Assembly: GCA_964247055.1 (NCBI GenBank)
Contig: OZ176057.1
Coordinates: 4,526,001-4,590,000, forward strand
Direction of reading: 5' to 3'
From: Paragordius varius
Taxonomy: Eukaryota > Nematomorpha
DNA length: 64,000 bases
Each line of letters begins with the position of its first letter. The first letter of the stretch is position 1. A model generated the notes under the pieces. It did not search any database and was not told the DNA's origin. It was given only the letters and a program-made list of their open reading frames with translations. Shown in pieces: positions 25,491 through 37,871 of this stretch. The position numbers and the translations under genes were made by a program.

Positions 25491-28400
25491 ATGATTTGGC
25501 TGATCTTTTCGTTAATATTTGTGTTTTACGTCGATTGTTATGACCAAATATTTTTTAGAAACTGTCTAAAAAAGGAGACAATACCTTCAAGATTGTCGAC
25601 ATTTGACATCTCTAATAAAAATGTTTTAAATCCGAATGAAATATATATTTTACTCAATGCATTAACACTTATTCCAAATATGAATCAAATATTTATATCT
25701 AATATAACTGCAGAAGAAAATGGCTCCTGTTCCAACAATGATTCATGGATAAAAATATGTCACATTATTGAAAATAATGATTTAATATTATTGTCACAAA
25801 ATTCATGGGATTATAAGGCTGATCTAAATAAAGAATCTCATCTAAACATTTTGGATTTGTCTCTTAATACATTGCCACTTTCACCTCCAAAATTGTTTTC
25901 ACAAAATGATACCAACATGAAATTTTTATTTTCCCATATCAAATCGTTTGATCAAATTACATTTTTGAATCTATCACGTGTACGATTAAAACAAGTAGAG
26001 ACAAACAATATTAGTTGTAATGAACCATTTCATATGGCCGAATATGTTGATATTAATGATATTTTAGGGCATTACATAGATGCTTTTGGAAATTTTGTAT
26101 CTCAAACTGCCCCAATTTTCTCTCATCAACCAACTGATAATACGTATTTCAATGATCATTCCATTCCACACAAATTTTTTGTAAATGGTATAAATTTAGA
26201 TGAACTACTAATCACTCAGTCTGGTTACGATTATTTTTTCCATGGAAATCGTTCGCTTGATAAATTTGATTCACTTATACGGTATATTTATATATATTTG
26301 AATTTATTAGCAAAACTAGAGTTTAATTTTGACATTTGAAAAACATATTGTTTAATGGGTTCAATTTACATATATTTTTTTTAATGCTTTGGTTTCATCT
26401 TTCGAATGCACTTAGGACCGTAACTGTTAGCGCTTATAAATAAAAATCAGTCAGGATATATGTTAATATAGATTGGTTATTTATATTAATTTGGAATTTT
26501 TGTGAGATTTATTTGGAAGCAACGTTAAATATAATTTTTAAATTTCTGGATTGTGCATATTTATAATCGGCTGCTTTCAATATATACATGTCATGTACTA
26601 TATATATATATATAAATATATACAGGTCTTTAATTTTATTTGTACTTACATAGGTATGTAAAATATAATTTATTTAATTCATAATGATTCTATCACAAAT
26701 CAAATAAGTGCTATAGAATGTCATTAATATAGTGTTGTATGCAAAATGTTTTACATAAACCCAAATATTTTGATAATTTTATAACTTCCAAATTATATAT
26801 TGCTTAATTTACAAATGCTCTTTGAATATAAATTGCTTATATTTTCTTTCTTTTTCCTTTTTAAAAGTTGGGTCGATTTATCCGGTTTACCATTTAATGG
26901 TGTACCAACACACCACACTTCAGTAATGAAATCAACATCGCCAAAATTTGTAATGACAGAAACATCGACAACATTTTTCAGTAATAAACAATTGCGTAGA
27001 CGTCGCCATATGCAATTGAGATTTGGTAATTGGTTTAGGGGTACAACTTCCCCCACACCACTAATCATAATTTTACCCAAGAACTCAGAACCCATGGTAT
27101 ATTCCATAAATATATTCCCCATGAATGATGATGATAGTAAGATTTATGCTAACAATTCTTCAGCTAATGAAACATTTACTGAGAAACTGAGATATAGCAT
27201 AAAAATTATACCTACACACTTATCAAATGGTTTATCTGGACCAAAGTATGATTTGTATGTTATAGCTCCAGCAAAAATTTATTTTTACTTAAGTAATTTG
27301 GTGTTTTGTATAATTTTTTTTATATTTTAACCATTTCAAATTAATGAATGGTAAACATTAGTATATGTTTTGGAATTTAAATATACCATTCACAATTTAA
27401 ATTCATCCTTGAACAATTTAAATTCACCCTCGAACAATTAAAATCACCCTCTACCAATTCAAACCTCAAATATAAGGTTTTTTAGGATTAAAAATTACCT
27501 ATATTTTTATTATTTTTATAAAATAAAATTTTTTTTAAATTAATGTTACTGCAAAAATAATAAACTATGCCATAACGATATATTTTTTAATGAGTTATAT
27601 TAGCTCGAAATTTTTTGGAGTGAGTTTGAATTGTTAAATGGTATATATCATTTAACATTTCGGTGGCCCCCAAAACTTTTAATAGTTTAGGGTTGTCGTT
27701 TAAATATAAATTTTGGTTTGATTTTTTCCTATTTCTTATAACGAACTTATTTTTAATCAGCTTTAGTTTATTAATTCCACCACAAACACAACGTGAAATG
27801 GCAGGAACAACCAAACATATTGGACATAATGTTAGGAGACGCGTTCGTAAAATATTATCAGCTGACCCTGGGAATACCATAGCTAGTCAATTGTTATTCC
27901 AACCAATGATAACGGTTTTAACTAAAAATCCCTTAGAATACACTAAAGGTTCTACATTTGTAAAATCTGAAAAGAAAATTTTTACCCATAAGGGAAATGC
28001 GATGAAAATTAAGGTAAAACCTCAACCCCGTGTATTCATTAAAGTCGGTTACGGTGAACAAATTCAACTTTGGTGTAGAAATTTTTATAATATCAACAGC
28101 CATAATTTTTTCAAGACTCATAAGGATTTGGGTAATATTTCTTGGTCTGCGGATATGATATCTCCGTATTGGGAATATGTTAAACAAACTCACTTGCCAA
28201 AGTCTAGTACCAAGTAAGTAATTAATTTATAATATCGATTCAAATCTTTTTTTTATGTATGGAAACAACTTATTTTTTAATTTTATTTACATTATAAAAT
28301 ATATATTTGATTTTTTTAATTAAAAGTCTTAGATAAACGGTTTTACCGCTAAATTTCCAAAAAATGGTTATTTCTATTTTAAAATGAAATTTACTAATAT

Positions 28401-31400
28401 ATAGATTCCAAATATCACCCATTCACATCATACCGCGTGAAAAAAATTATTTTTTTATCAACGATCATAAACGGAGAACAGTAGCAACTACGCTTTTGAA
28501 ACTTATAACTGAATCCCTCAATAAATTTCAACATTACAAGGGAGACCTGGGTGTACATTCATCAGAAGATAATTTAATCGTAGCGAAAAATCCAAATTTA
28601 AATCATCTAAATTTATCCAATCTAGTCGATATACCTAAAGGCAAAATTATTGAAAATTACCATTATAATATTAATGAAAAAAGTGATGGCGTTGTTAATT
28701 ATTGGACCTTTACGCATTTAGGTGGAATCTATGAACGAAATCCGCATCGATTAAACACCAATGATGGTATTTTTCAAATATGCTCCTTTTTACAATAAAA
28801 TTTAAAAAGTTTTTGTAACAGTATAAATAAATAATGTATTTACATTGGTAGTTTTTTTTATCAAATATTGTCAGATAGTAGTAAAAAACAAACGAAAAAA
28901 ATAACTACATATACCAATATCATTACCTTTTGCTTTATTTGCAATCTAACTGGCAATAATTAATGAAAAATTAGCAAAGTAGGCTTATTCAATCATCATA
29001 CTGTATATATATATATATATATATATGAGTATTTCGTTACTTAAAGCGTTGTTTTCATGTAATAATAATTTTATTAAAAAATTTAGAGAATTAGTCAAAA
29101 ATTTTCCATTTTTTATTACATTTTAGAAAATTATTTGATACGTTCAAATGTCGGCATTAATAGTGCGGATAACTCTTATTCAGTTTTAACTATAAAACAT
29201 ATGAGTCGCGCTCAAACTGGTTTATACACTTGTGTGTTGGATCCATCATATTCTCTGGCGTTAAATACGCCATCTCAAACATATGTCGATGAGAAACATA
29301 ATGGGCCATTCATTGCAACAGCTGAGTATATAGTATTCCTTGGGGATGATTATTTTATACAGGTATAGAGTATAAAATAAAATTATAATTTTTTGCGAAA
29401 TATAAATTTTATTTCAAAATTGTTTTATGGTTAGTGTCGAAAATCAACAGCAAGCTTTTTTAAAAGTGTTGTTTCTCTTTACATAAAAAAATAATGTAGA
29501 ATGCATTTTAATGGTTAATTTTTTTACAGTTTAGTTAAGCAATTTGCAACCAGTAATATCTAGAAGAAATAAAAAAAATGTTAAAAAAACATTTTTTTCC
29601 CTTTTTTCCACATACATTACTAAGTCGCAAATTGCCAAACTATAGTGTGAAATAAGCAACCATTAAAATATACTATATTTGTCTTTACGTTTTTAAATTT
29701 TTTGTTTATAATTTTGATGTTTATTGTATACAACAATTTTTTTACTGGAAACATAAAGCTATTTATAGCTTTTAGGTTTGAAAATATTGATAATATAATC
29801 AGGGGTTTCGATTCACCAAAATTTTATTAACTGGCTCAAATTTTTAACTAATGGTTTAGGCTCAATTGTTTTACGATTGAATCTATTAATCATAACAAAG
29901 ATAATATTGTAAAAATTTATTTGTAAATTTTTTTGAAATAAAATAACTTTTAAAATAAGCATATTGGATAATATTTATAAAAGTTAAAAATTATATCTCA
30001 TTTTTGACCGTTAAAGACCACGTTTTTGATTATAAAAATATAATTTAAACCATTTAATTAATAGTTTATATTGGACTTTAAAACAATTTTCCAAAAGCCA
30101 ATACACGTTTGTAACCAGTTTTATTCCTTGTTTTAAATGTAAATAGTTTAATAGAATAATTGTATAATTTTTTGTTTTTAATTATAAAAAAATTCAAATA
30201 TAAATTATGAACTTCAAACATTTTCTATTATACCATTTACAGTTCAAATTCACCCTTGAACAATTTAAATTCATTCTTGAACAATTCAAATTTATCCTAA
30301 AATAAATTATCTGTTTTTTTATACGATTAAAAACCAAATTTATTTTTTAATATTTTTACATAAAAGATTCTTTAAAATCAATATAATGCTAAAAAAATGA
30401 TAAACTATTTATGTCGTTAAATTATATTTCATATTAATGATGGATTATATTTGCCCATAGGGCAAATTTGAACTGTTCAAGGGTGAATTTGAATTGTTCA
30501 AGAAGGGTGAATTTGAATTTGAATTGTTCAAGAGTGAATTAGAATTGTTTTAGGGTGAATTTGAATTGTTCAAAAAAAGTTAATTTTAATTTGATGATCA
30601 AGAAGAGTGAATTAGAATTATTCAAGGGTGAATTTGAATTGTTCAAAAAAAGTTAATTTGAATTTGAATTGTAATTGGTATATTATATTATCAAATAACA
30701 TATATCAGATTTGGAAAGATTGTGTTCTCCTTGCACTGTTTAGTATATTGGCATTTACCTTAAGTGCCATCTCTGTAGTTTACCTCATAAAGTTAATTCA
30801 AACGGCCCAATGTATTAGAGAACGGACAAGGGATAAAAAATTTGGTACACTTGCTCGGGAATTACAAAAACAAACTTTTGAACAGGTATAATGCCACAAA
30901 AATAGGAATTAAGAATGAAAATTGAGATTATTTTTAAATTGTGAAAAAACTCATATATATAAATAGTATCATTTACAATTCAAATTCCCCTAACAATTCA
31001 AACTCACCCTAAAAATAAATTATGTGTTTTCGGGCAATAATTTAATTTTGATATTATGAAATATCTTTATGGCTTAGTTAATTTTTTTTCAATTTTATTT
31101 TAATTTTAAACAAATTTTCATTTTTTAGCAATATAGAAAGATATAGGTAATTTTTAATCCTAAAAAACACATATTTTTAGGGTGAATTTGAATTGTTCTA
31201 GGGTTAATTTGTTAAGGGTTAATTCGAAGTGAAATGGATATAATAAACTTCTTTACTGTCTTTAAAAGTGATAAGTGGTCAAAAATAGTTTTTGATAGTT
31301 TCAGGGTTTTATAACCAATAACCGTAAATAACTATTTAAATTGATTCATTCCAAATCATGGAATTTTTAAAATTTTACATTGGGTATTAATTTTTCCAAA

Positions 31401-34400
31401 TTGTTTTTGATTTTTAAGATATTTTGTAAACTACGGTGGAATTTTTTATATTTCTCCTTTTTTACATATAAATATATCAGGTGGTTAATTTTAAAATTGT
31501 TTTAGCTATAAAATATAAAATTTTACGTTTTAGCACATATATAAAATAACCTACTATACTAATTTTGTAATATAATTACGGCTTAAATATTATATTTAAT
31601 AATTTTTTTAATTACAAAAAGCGCGTTCGGTTAATTTATTAAAACCCTTTAAAAATTTTACCATTTGTATTTTGCAATTTTTATCAACTCTCCATTTTCT
31701 GCCTTATCCTTCTTAGGAGAATATATTAATTGGTATCATCATAGGTTACCCAAAATTTTCCATACATAATTTTTTTCAATCTTTAAAGTTTTTTACATAC
31801 TTTGCCATGCCTTTTAGTTTTTTTCTCCAATGCATTTTAAAATAATTGACTAAATTTATTGAACAGCACATATTTAGATTTATATACACAGTAAATAGAT
31901 TTATACAGACAAAACTTAAAAATATAAAGAATATTTTTTTAAACCTAAATTTATCCTAGTAAAGGACTTTATAACAAGCTTAAAACATATATTTGATTAT
32001 GTTTCTAATATATACATCTCTATTTTATACTTTGAAAATAAAATACAATGAGTTAAATTTAAATTAATCAAGATTTAAAAAGTATGGTTCTCTTTTAGAA
32101 AAAAATATTTGTCTTTATATTTTTACGTTTTGTCCGTATAATTTCAATTTTTACTGTATATTAATTTTTGCCTACATTTCATTTTTTTGGTTTTAACAAT
32201 AGATTGAATCACTCCGTCAATACTATATAAATCAACTTAAAACGTTCAGGGAAAATTTTTTTGCCACGTTAGAAACCGTAAATACGGCAAATACTAATTT
32301 ATCCAGCTCAGCTAGTGAACATATCCAATATTTACGGGATAAGCTATTAACTTCATGTATGTTAAATAACCCATATAACAATAGCAATCACAATAATACC
32401 CAAAATCATTCCTATTTTAATTCGACGAATATTGAAGCTTACCCTAAGCTCGGGTCTTCTATCACCACTATATACCCGTCTCAGTCGCAAATGGGTGACA
32501 AAAATAAGCCTGCTAAAGTTTGCTATCAAACAACTACTCAAACTGGTATTTTACCGTGTAATTCTGAGAGAAAAAACGATGAATTTAGATTAATTTTAAC
32601 ATACTAAAAAAAAGCTTGTAAAATTTATAAGGAAGTCTTTTTATTTTCTTTTTTTGGTTGTTTCTTTGAATAAAGAGGGCGCAATTCAAAAAATCTCGAA
32701 TTTTTTAACATTTTTTTGGTGTTTCTTTAGTTAAACATCATTGTAGAAGTAAACTTTTCAGTTAAAATACTTTTAAAATATAAATTTAAAGCGTTTTTTT
32801 TCAAGATCCGTTTTCAAATTATCCAACATTTTATAACATTTTTAGAAAATTCTCCAGTCTCTTTGTTAGCTTACATACCATACATGGATGAATTCGTGCC
32901 AGAAAATCAAAACAATACTAAGATTATTGATGATAATAATTTTCAACTTTACAAAAATTACCCTACACAAATTATACGAAATAGTATAAATACGATTGAA
33001 AGTGATGTAACCCTATTAACACCTCTAATAATCTCGTCAAATTCCCCAGGTTAAGTTTTATTTCTATCATTTACAACAAATAAAATGTGTAAAAAATGAA
33101 ATGTAAAATTTATTAAATTAACCATATATTTTATCCTTTATTAATTACATGAGTAAAATTGATTGTTACCAATACATACCTTAAAAATTGAAATTATACG
33201 CGGACAAAACGTTATAAAATAAAAATAAAGACAATAAACCATACTTTTTTGAAACTTGAAGATTTTTTTGATAAATTAACTCATAGCTTAAATTGCAAAG
33301 TATGAAGTAGAAATGGGGTAAAAAATTAAATTATACGGACAAAACGTAAAAATATGAAAAAAAAAACAAATTTTTTAAAAAAACAATACTTTTAAAATCT
33401 TGATTTTTGTGAAATTACTCATTTTTTGAAACTGCAAAGTATAATGGTAACATAATCAATATCTATTTTACAATGGAATAAAATAATTTATAATGGAAAA
33501 TTTAATATTCAAACAAGTAAGTTTATATTTTCAAAAAAAAATTTTGTCTTTATATATTTATTTCGTTTTTGTCCGTATTATTTCAAATTTTACTGTTTTT
33601 GAGGAAAACCATATATTCTTAATATCTTGTTAATTTTATTGATTGATGTGAATTAACGTTTAAAATATATGTTTTTTTTGTTCAAAAAAATATATATCGT
33701 TTAATTTTTGTGGGTTATTTTAATTTTTATATGCTCTTAAAAATAATTAAGAATTTTTTCTTTTTGATTTTGAATGAAAGAAAGAAGAATTAAACTTAAC
33801 ATTCTTTTACATTTTTAATATTCAATACCTTATTTATTTTATATTTATTTTTGCTACAGTTCACATATAAAAGTGAGGGATTTTAGACATGCATTTTTTA
33901 AAAATTTACATCTTTAATAGGACATTAAATTTAATTATAATCTTCACGCACATACAAGTATATAATTTTATGGCGAATTGTACGTTTTAAATATAATAAG
34001 CTAATTTTTAATTGATATTATTGCGGATTTTTATACACACCTACTAGCTAAATTCAAAATTTAAAGCTTAATTATAATTCTAGCAGATTAAACCTATGTC
34101 AATTTTGCTGTTTTTTAAAACTGTTTTCTTAGTTTTTTTAAAACTTTATATCTTAATTTTTAATATTTTCAACAAAAATATGATAGATACAAACATTACA
34201 GTAATACCAACAAATGAAAATCAAAATTTTTGCCCAACGCTAAACAGCAGTCACAATACTACCAATATTCATCAAAATATAATGTTTGATAATCCAAATG
34301 ATCCTGATGAAAGTTGGTTAGGTCGTTTACGTGATTATACATCCGTTCAGGTTTATACAAAAAGCCCATTTTTTCCTTATTTTAAGTAAAAATGATTAAT

Positions 34401-35663
34401 GAAATACATTAAATTGGAATAACTTGTTTTTTACGAATTACACATTTAGGGGATGAAAATTTAGCTAGGTATATACACAAATGAATAAATTTAAAAAATA
34501 TACCCTTTTAACTATTTAGCTGAATTGGTGTTTACGTAGCCAATGTATGAATTGTGAAATATGGATATAAGCGTTCGCATTATTTTAATAAAAATACAGT
34601 TTTTTGAAAACTGATATTATTTTGCGGACTATTCGCAGTTTTCCACGGTCTTCGAATTTATGGGAGTTCTACTCTGCGAGGGTGTATCGCACTGATGCGA
34701 AGGTGTATTAATCAGATGGTGTCAGATCAGGACAGTGGATGCTAAAAAAGCGATTTTAGGATGTCCTTTTCATTGGTTTTTTGTGGAACGAAGCAGTTTC
34801 ATGTAGAAATACTTTGCCATGATTTCTAGCCCATTTACCGTCCCTTCTTGATTGATGCGTGATTTAAATCAATCTCTAGCGATAACGTTTTCTATAACGG
34901 TTTCACCGGGTTTCAAAATTTATAATGTACTATACCGCTTTGGTCGCACCAGACTAGGAACATGATCTTCTTGGTGAAATTATTTGGCCTTGGTGTTAAT
35001 GTTAAAGGTTGGAAATGTGAAAGCTAGCATTTTTCCGCTGTGGATTTACAAAATAAATTCTCTTATACTCGTTATAGGTGCAATTATTTTCTTTTGTTAC
35101 ATTGAAGCAAGATTCACATTTTACTTTGCGATTTTTTATAACGGTTATTTAAACTGTCTGGGACTTATTTAATTAGTTTATTGGTCTTGCCATTGCCCGT
35201 ATAACTAAATAATTTTTCTAATGCTTGTAATATTTTTTCGGTTCCCTTTAAATTTGCGTTAGTTCATCATCCAATATTGGCACCGTTTTCGCATTATTAA
35301 AGAACGCCCATTCTCTTTCACATTAATATTACATTTTTTTTTAATTTTTGAAACGATGTTTCACATGTTTTAATTGCTAAAGCCTGTACACCATATGTTT
35401 CTCCAATAAATAACGTTCAACAGTTATTTCCTTTGATGAAAAAAATAATGCATGCCGCAACTGTTTTTTATTCAGCGTCAAAATTTGACATAATTGCTGA
35501 ATGATTAAGGTAAAGACTAGTTTTTCGTAAATTCATATTGTCTGTGTTTGTCTTCTAATGGCATATGAACAAAATAAGGTATGTATCAAATTAATCGTCT
35601 GCGTACTTTTCGCTGACCCCTTTCCTCTTAATTAAACTTGTATTATATTCTGACTTCACCTGG

Positions 35664-35716
<53 letters not shown>

Positions 35717-37871
35717 TAAGACGAAGTATAATTATTATGAATATGAATTACTTCGTGATACGAAAACTCCGAATCTGGAGTCCTACCTTTTATGATGATG
35801 AATGTTTATAATTCGTATAAATAGTGTATATACTTTTTTCGTTTTGTCATTATTACAATTTTAATTTTTTGCTATATTTCTTTTTTGTGAATGCACACAA
35901 TAGATTGGGCGTATGATTGAGAGTTATGCCTCACAAGTTGAAAAACTCAATGATTTTACCCTGAATCAAATGGAAAGACTTAGGCAACAATACAAAATTA
36001 AGGCTAAAAAGTATTGGATATTTTGATTTTTGGTTATTATTAATTAGATATAATTTTATAATTTTCCGGTTAATATTTCAGAGAAAATTTGAATGATATT
36101 TTTTATTCTATATAAATCCGTATATAACCTTTTGTGGTGAAATTTGGTTGATTAATTTAAATATATGAAGTTTGTCGAATTGAAAAAAATATAAATTTTT
36201 TATGTACAGTAAGTATAATTATAATCGAATATTATAGTTTAGCAGATATGATTGAGCTTATGAACTTTGATAATTGCAAAATGGGTTATACACTACCCCC
36301 TCAAAACACTAATCATTTACCTAACTGCAATATAAAAACTCAAAAGTATTATATATTTTATGCATTAATATAAATTTATAAATGATTTTTTTTATTTTTT
36401 ATGTTAAATAATGTTTTTATCTTTAGTTTATACGGTGGAATAATTTAATAACATCCGTAAGAATTAATGAAACATTAATTTTTAGGACTACAAAAAAGTT
36501 TTTTTCTGCCTTTTAAATAGCAAGATTATAACGCAACCACATTAATATTTTTATACATTGTTATTTTCATACGATTAATAACTATTTTAAAACTGCGTAA
36601 ATTATGCTTTGATTAAAAGTTTATACAAATTTATCTACAATATGGCTTTTTTTTGATGATCCATATTTTTTTCTTTTAAAGTTGATTGCAATATTTATAA
36701 AATTTACAAATATTTTTAGAAAAGGGAAAGTTTATATGACAAATAAAAAAGGACAAACATTTAAAAAACGCAAAAAATGTACAGAAGAATCATTTAATTC
36801 AATACCCACTTTGTTGACACCAGATGAAAAAATATTGATCTCATTTTTGCCTCCGGTTACCTCATTAAACAAACATAACAATGGTATATAATATTTTAAA
36901 TAAATTCTTTTTTAAAAAAAAATACTTTGTTCAAATCCCAAAATTTATTTTATAACATTAATATAAAGTACAATCAACTGAATTATTTAAAGGTAAAATT
37001 TATGTTTCCACAAAAATTTTGTATTATATATCATTTACAGTTGAAACTAACCCTATAATTATGTGTGTTTTAAGATTAAAATATCCTATATATATTTAAA
37101 AATGAAATTTTGTCGTAATTTAATATAATACTGAATTAATAATTAACTATGCATAAAGATATATTTCATATTTTTGATGAGTTATATTAGTGCCCGAAAA
37201 CATATAATTTATTTTTAGGGTGAATTTGATTCGTTCAACGGTGAATTAAATGGTACAAGGGTTAATTTGAATTGTTTGAGGGTGAATTTGAATTGTTCCC
37301 GGGTAAATTTGAAAATGTTTAAGGGTGAACTTGAATTGTTCAAGGGTGAATTTGAATTGTTTAAGGGTGAATTTGAATTGTTCGAGGGTGAATTTCAATG
37401 TTCCAGGGTTAATTTGAATCGTTAAAGGGTGAATTTGAATTGTTCGAGGGTAAATTTGAATTGTTTGAGGGTGAATTAGAATCGTTCAAGGGTAAATTTG
37501 AGATGTAAATGGTATATAATGAGAAGACGCAAAGTTTACTAAAACAATGATAAAAAAGTTTTTAATTTACTTTTCTTATGCGTATTAAATTTTGAATTTT
37601 AGATTATTTAGAAAACATGGATAGCCATACGTTAGATCAACCTTCAACATCTACGGCTAAACAATGTAAACCGCTAAATACAGTAGAAAATAATTCTCCC
37701 TTTGCACAATCCATATTTTACAAATGGTCTTGGGGTAGTACAGATCCATTTTTCCAACAATCACATCAAACACTTCGTGCTATCTGGGAAAAGGCTTGTT
37801 TAAATAGCGCAAATTTAAACAATGTTAAGACGACTAACACGGAAAATGTCAAATTAAATAATGATCCATAA
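25491..37871 (+). CDS. LRR-like/Ig single-pass membrane protein, 1218 aa, 12 exons
   Basis: Exons: 25491-26281, 26868-27254, 27761-28213, 28405-28766, 29127-29362, 30709-30885, 32203-32545, 32846-33049, 34187-34350, 35904-36010, 36720-36883, 37603-37871. All junctions are GT-AG, phases match throughout, and the total is exactly 1218 codons plus stop. Residues 1-16 (MIWLIFSLIFVFYVDC) form a signal peptide. Exon 1 has LRR-like strips (LNILDLSLNTLPLSPPKLF; FLNLSRVRLKQV). An Ig-like domain runs from IQLWCRN (C498) and ISW (W521) to GLYTC (C700). The transmembrane helix is at about 748-772 (exon 6), followed by a 446-residue cytoplasmic part with helical stretches in exons 7 and 10 and an Asn/Ser/Thr-rich remainder. 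Many N-glycosylation sequons lie before the helix. I do not recognise the protein. LRR-Ig receptors of the Kekkon/LRIG type are the nearest plan, but the LRR call is weak. Confidence 0.85.
27383..27645. mobile_element. M3 MITE copy 5
   Basis: ATACCATTCACAATTTAAATT start, TATGCCATAACGATATATT core, GTTAAATGGTATAT end. It lies in intron 2 of the membrane-protein gene, 129 bp after exon 2 and 116 bp before exon 3. Confidence 0.75.
29498..29673. mobile_element. M2 MITE copy 3
   Basis: Inverted arms from ATGCATTTTAATGGTTAAT to GCAACCATTAAAATATAC, with AGCAATTTGCAACCAGTA and CGCAAATTGCCAAACTATAG inside. In intron 5 of the membrane-protein gene. Confidence 0.75.
30231..30681. mobile_element. M3 MITE copy 6, expanded, 28 bp before the transmembrane exon
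   Basis: Start ATACCATTTACAGTTCAAAT, end GAATTGTAATTGGTATAT. The right subterminal motif GGTGAATTTGAATTGTTCAA is repeated about nine times. Exon 6 begins at 30709, so its branch point is at or inside the element. Confidence 0.8.
30967..31243. mobile_element. M3 MITE copy 7, 82 bp after the transmembrane exon
   Basis: Start TATCATTTACAATTCAAATT, core with ATATCTTTATGGC in inverted orientation, and a right end GTGAAATGGATATA that is diverged. With copy 6 it brackets exon 6. Confidence 0.65.
31889..32156. mobile_element. M1 MITE copy 2
   Basis: Left end CAGTAAATAGATTTATACAG is diverged; right end TTTCAATTTTTACTG is followed by TA. The inner arms TTTTTACGTTTTGTCCGTAT are typical. It ends 47 bp before exon 7 of the membrane-protein gene. 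Confidence 0.75.
33179..33594. mobile_element. M1 MITE copy 3, partly duplicated
   Basis: Two successive left ends (AAAAATTGAAATTATACGCG at 33183 and AAATTATACGGACAAAACG at 33329) precede one right end (TTTTTGTCCGTATTATTTC ... TTTTACTG). Probably one copy inserted into or recombined with another. Confidence 0.6.
34600..35570 (-). mobile_element. Decayed mariner transposon
   Basis: Minus-strand remains of a Tc1/mariner-superfamily transposase in intron 9 of the membrane-protein gene. Recognisable pieces in order: YGVQALAIKTC ... FQKLKKK (N-terminal, near 35400), KIMFLVWCDQSGIVHYK (first catalytic Asp block, about 34970-34925), VFLHETASFHK (position of the second catalytic block, altered) and IHCPDLTPSD (the conserved SPDL-PSD block, about 34740-34705). 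The pieces are in several frames with multiple stops, so it is an old dead copy. Terminal repeats were not identified and the ends are approximate. Its GC content is visibly higher than the surrounding intron. Confidence 0.75.
35668..35713. repeat. TA microsatellite
   Basis: An uninterrupted run of about 23 TA dinucleotides in intron 9 of the membrane-protein gene. Confidence 0.95.
37027..37515. mobile_element. M3 MITE copy 8 with minisatellite
   Basis: Start ATATCATTTACAGTTGAAAC, end GAGATGTAAATGGTATATA. The right subterminal unit, of the form GGGTGAATTTGAATTGTTCAA, is repeated about 13 times between 37218 and 37505. It ends 88 bp before the last exon of the membrane-protein gene. Confidence 0.8.

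Noticed and set aside
32546-32607. Extension of membrane-protein exon 7 to a stop at 32607, giving a shorter protein
   Set aside because: The GTATTT donor at 32546 joins in phase to the next exon and the downstream exons stay open to a common stop; an intron-retention isoform remains possible.
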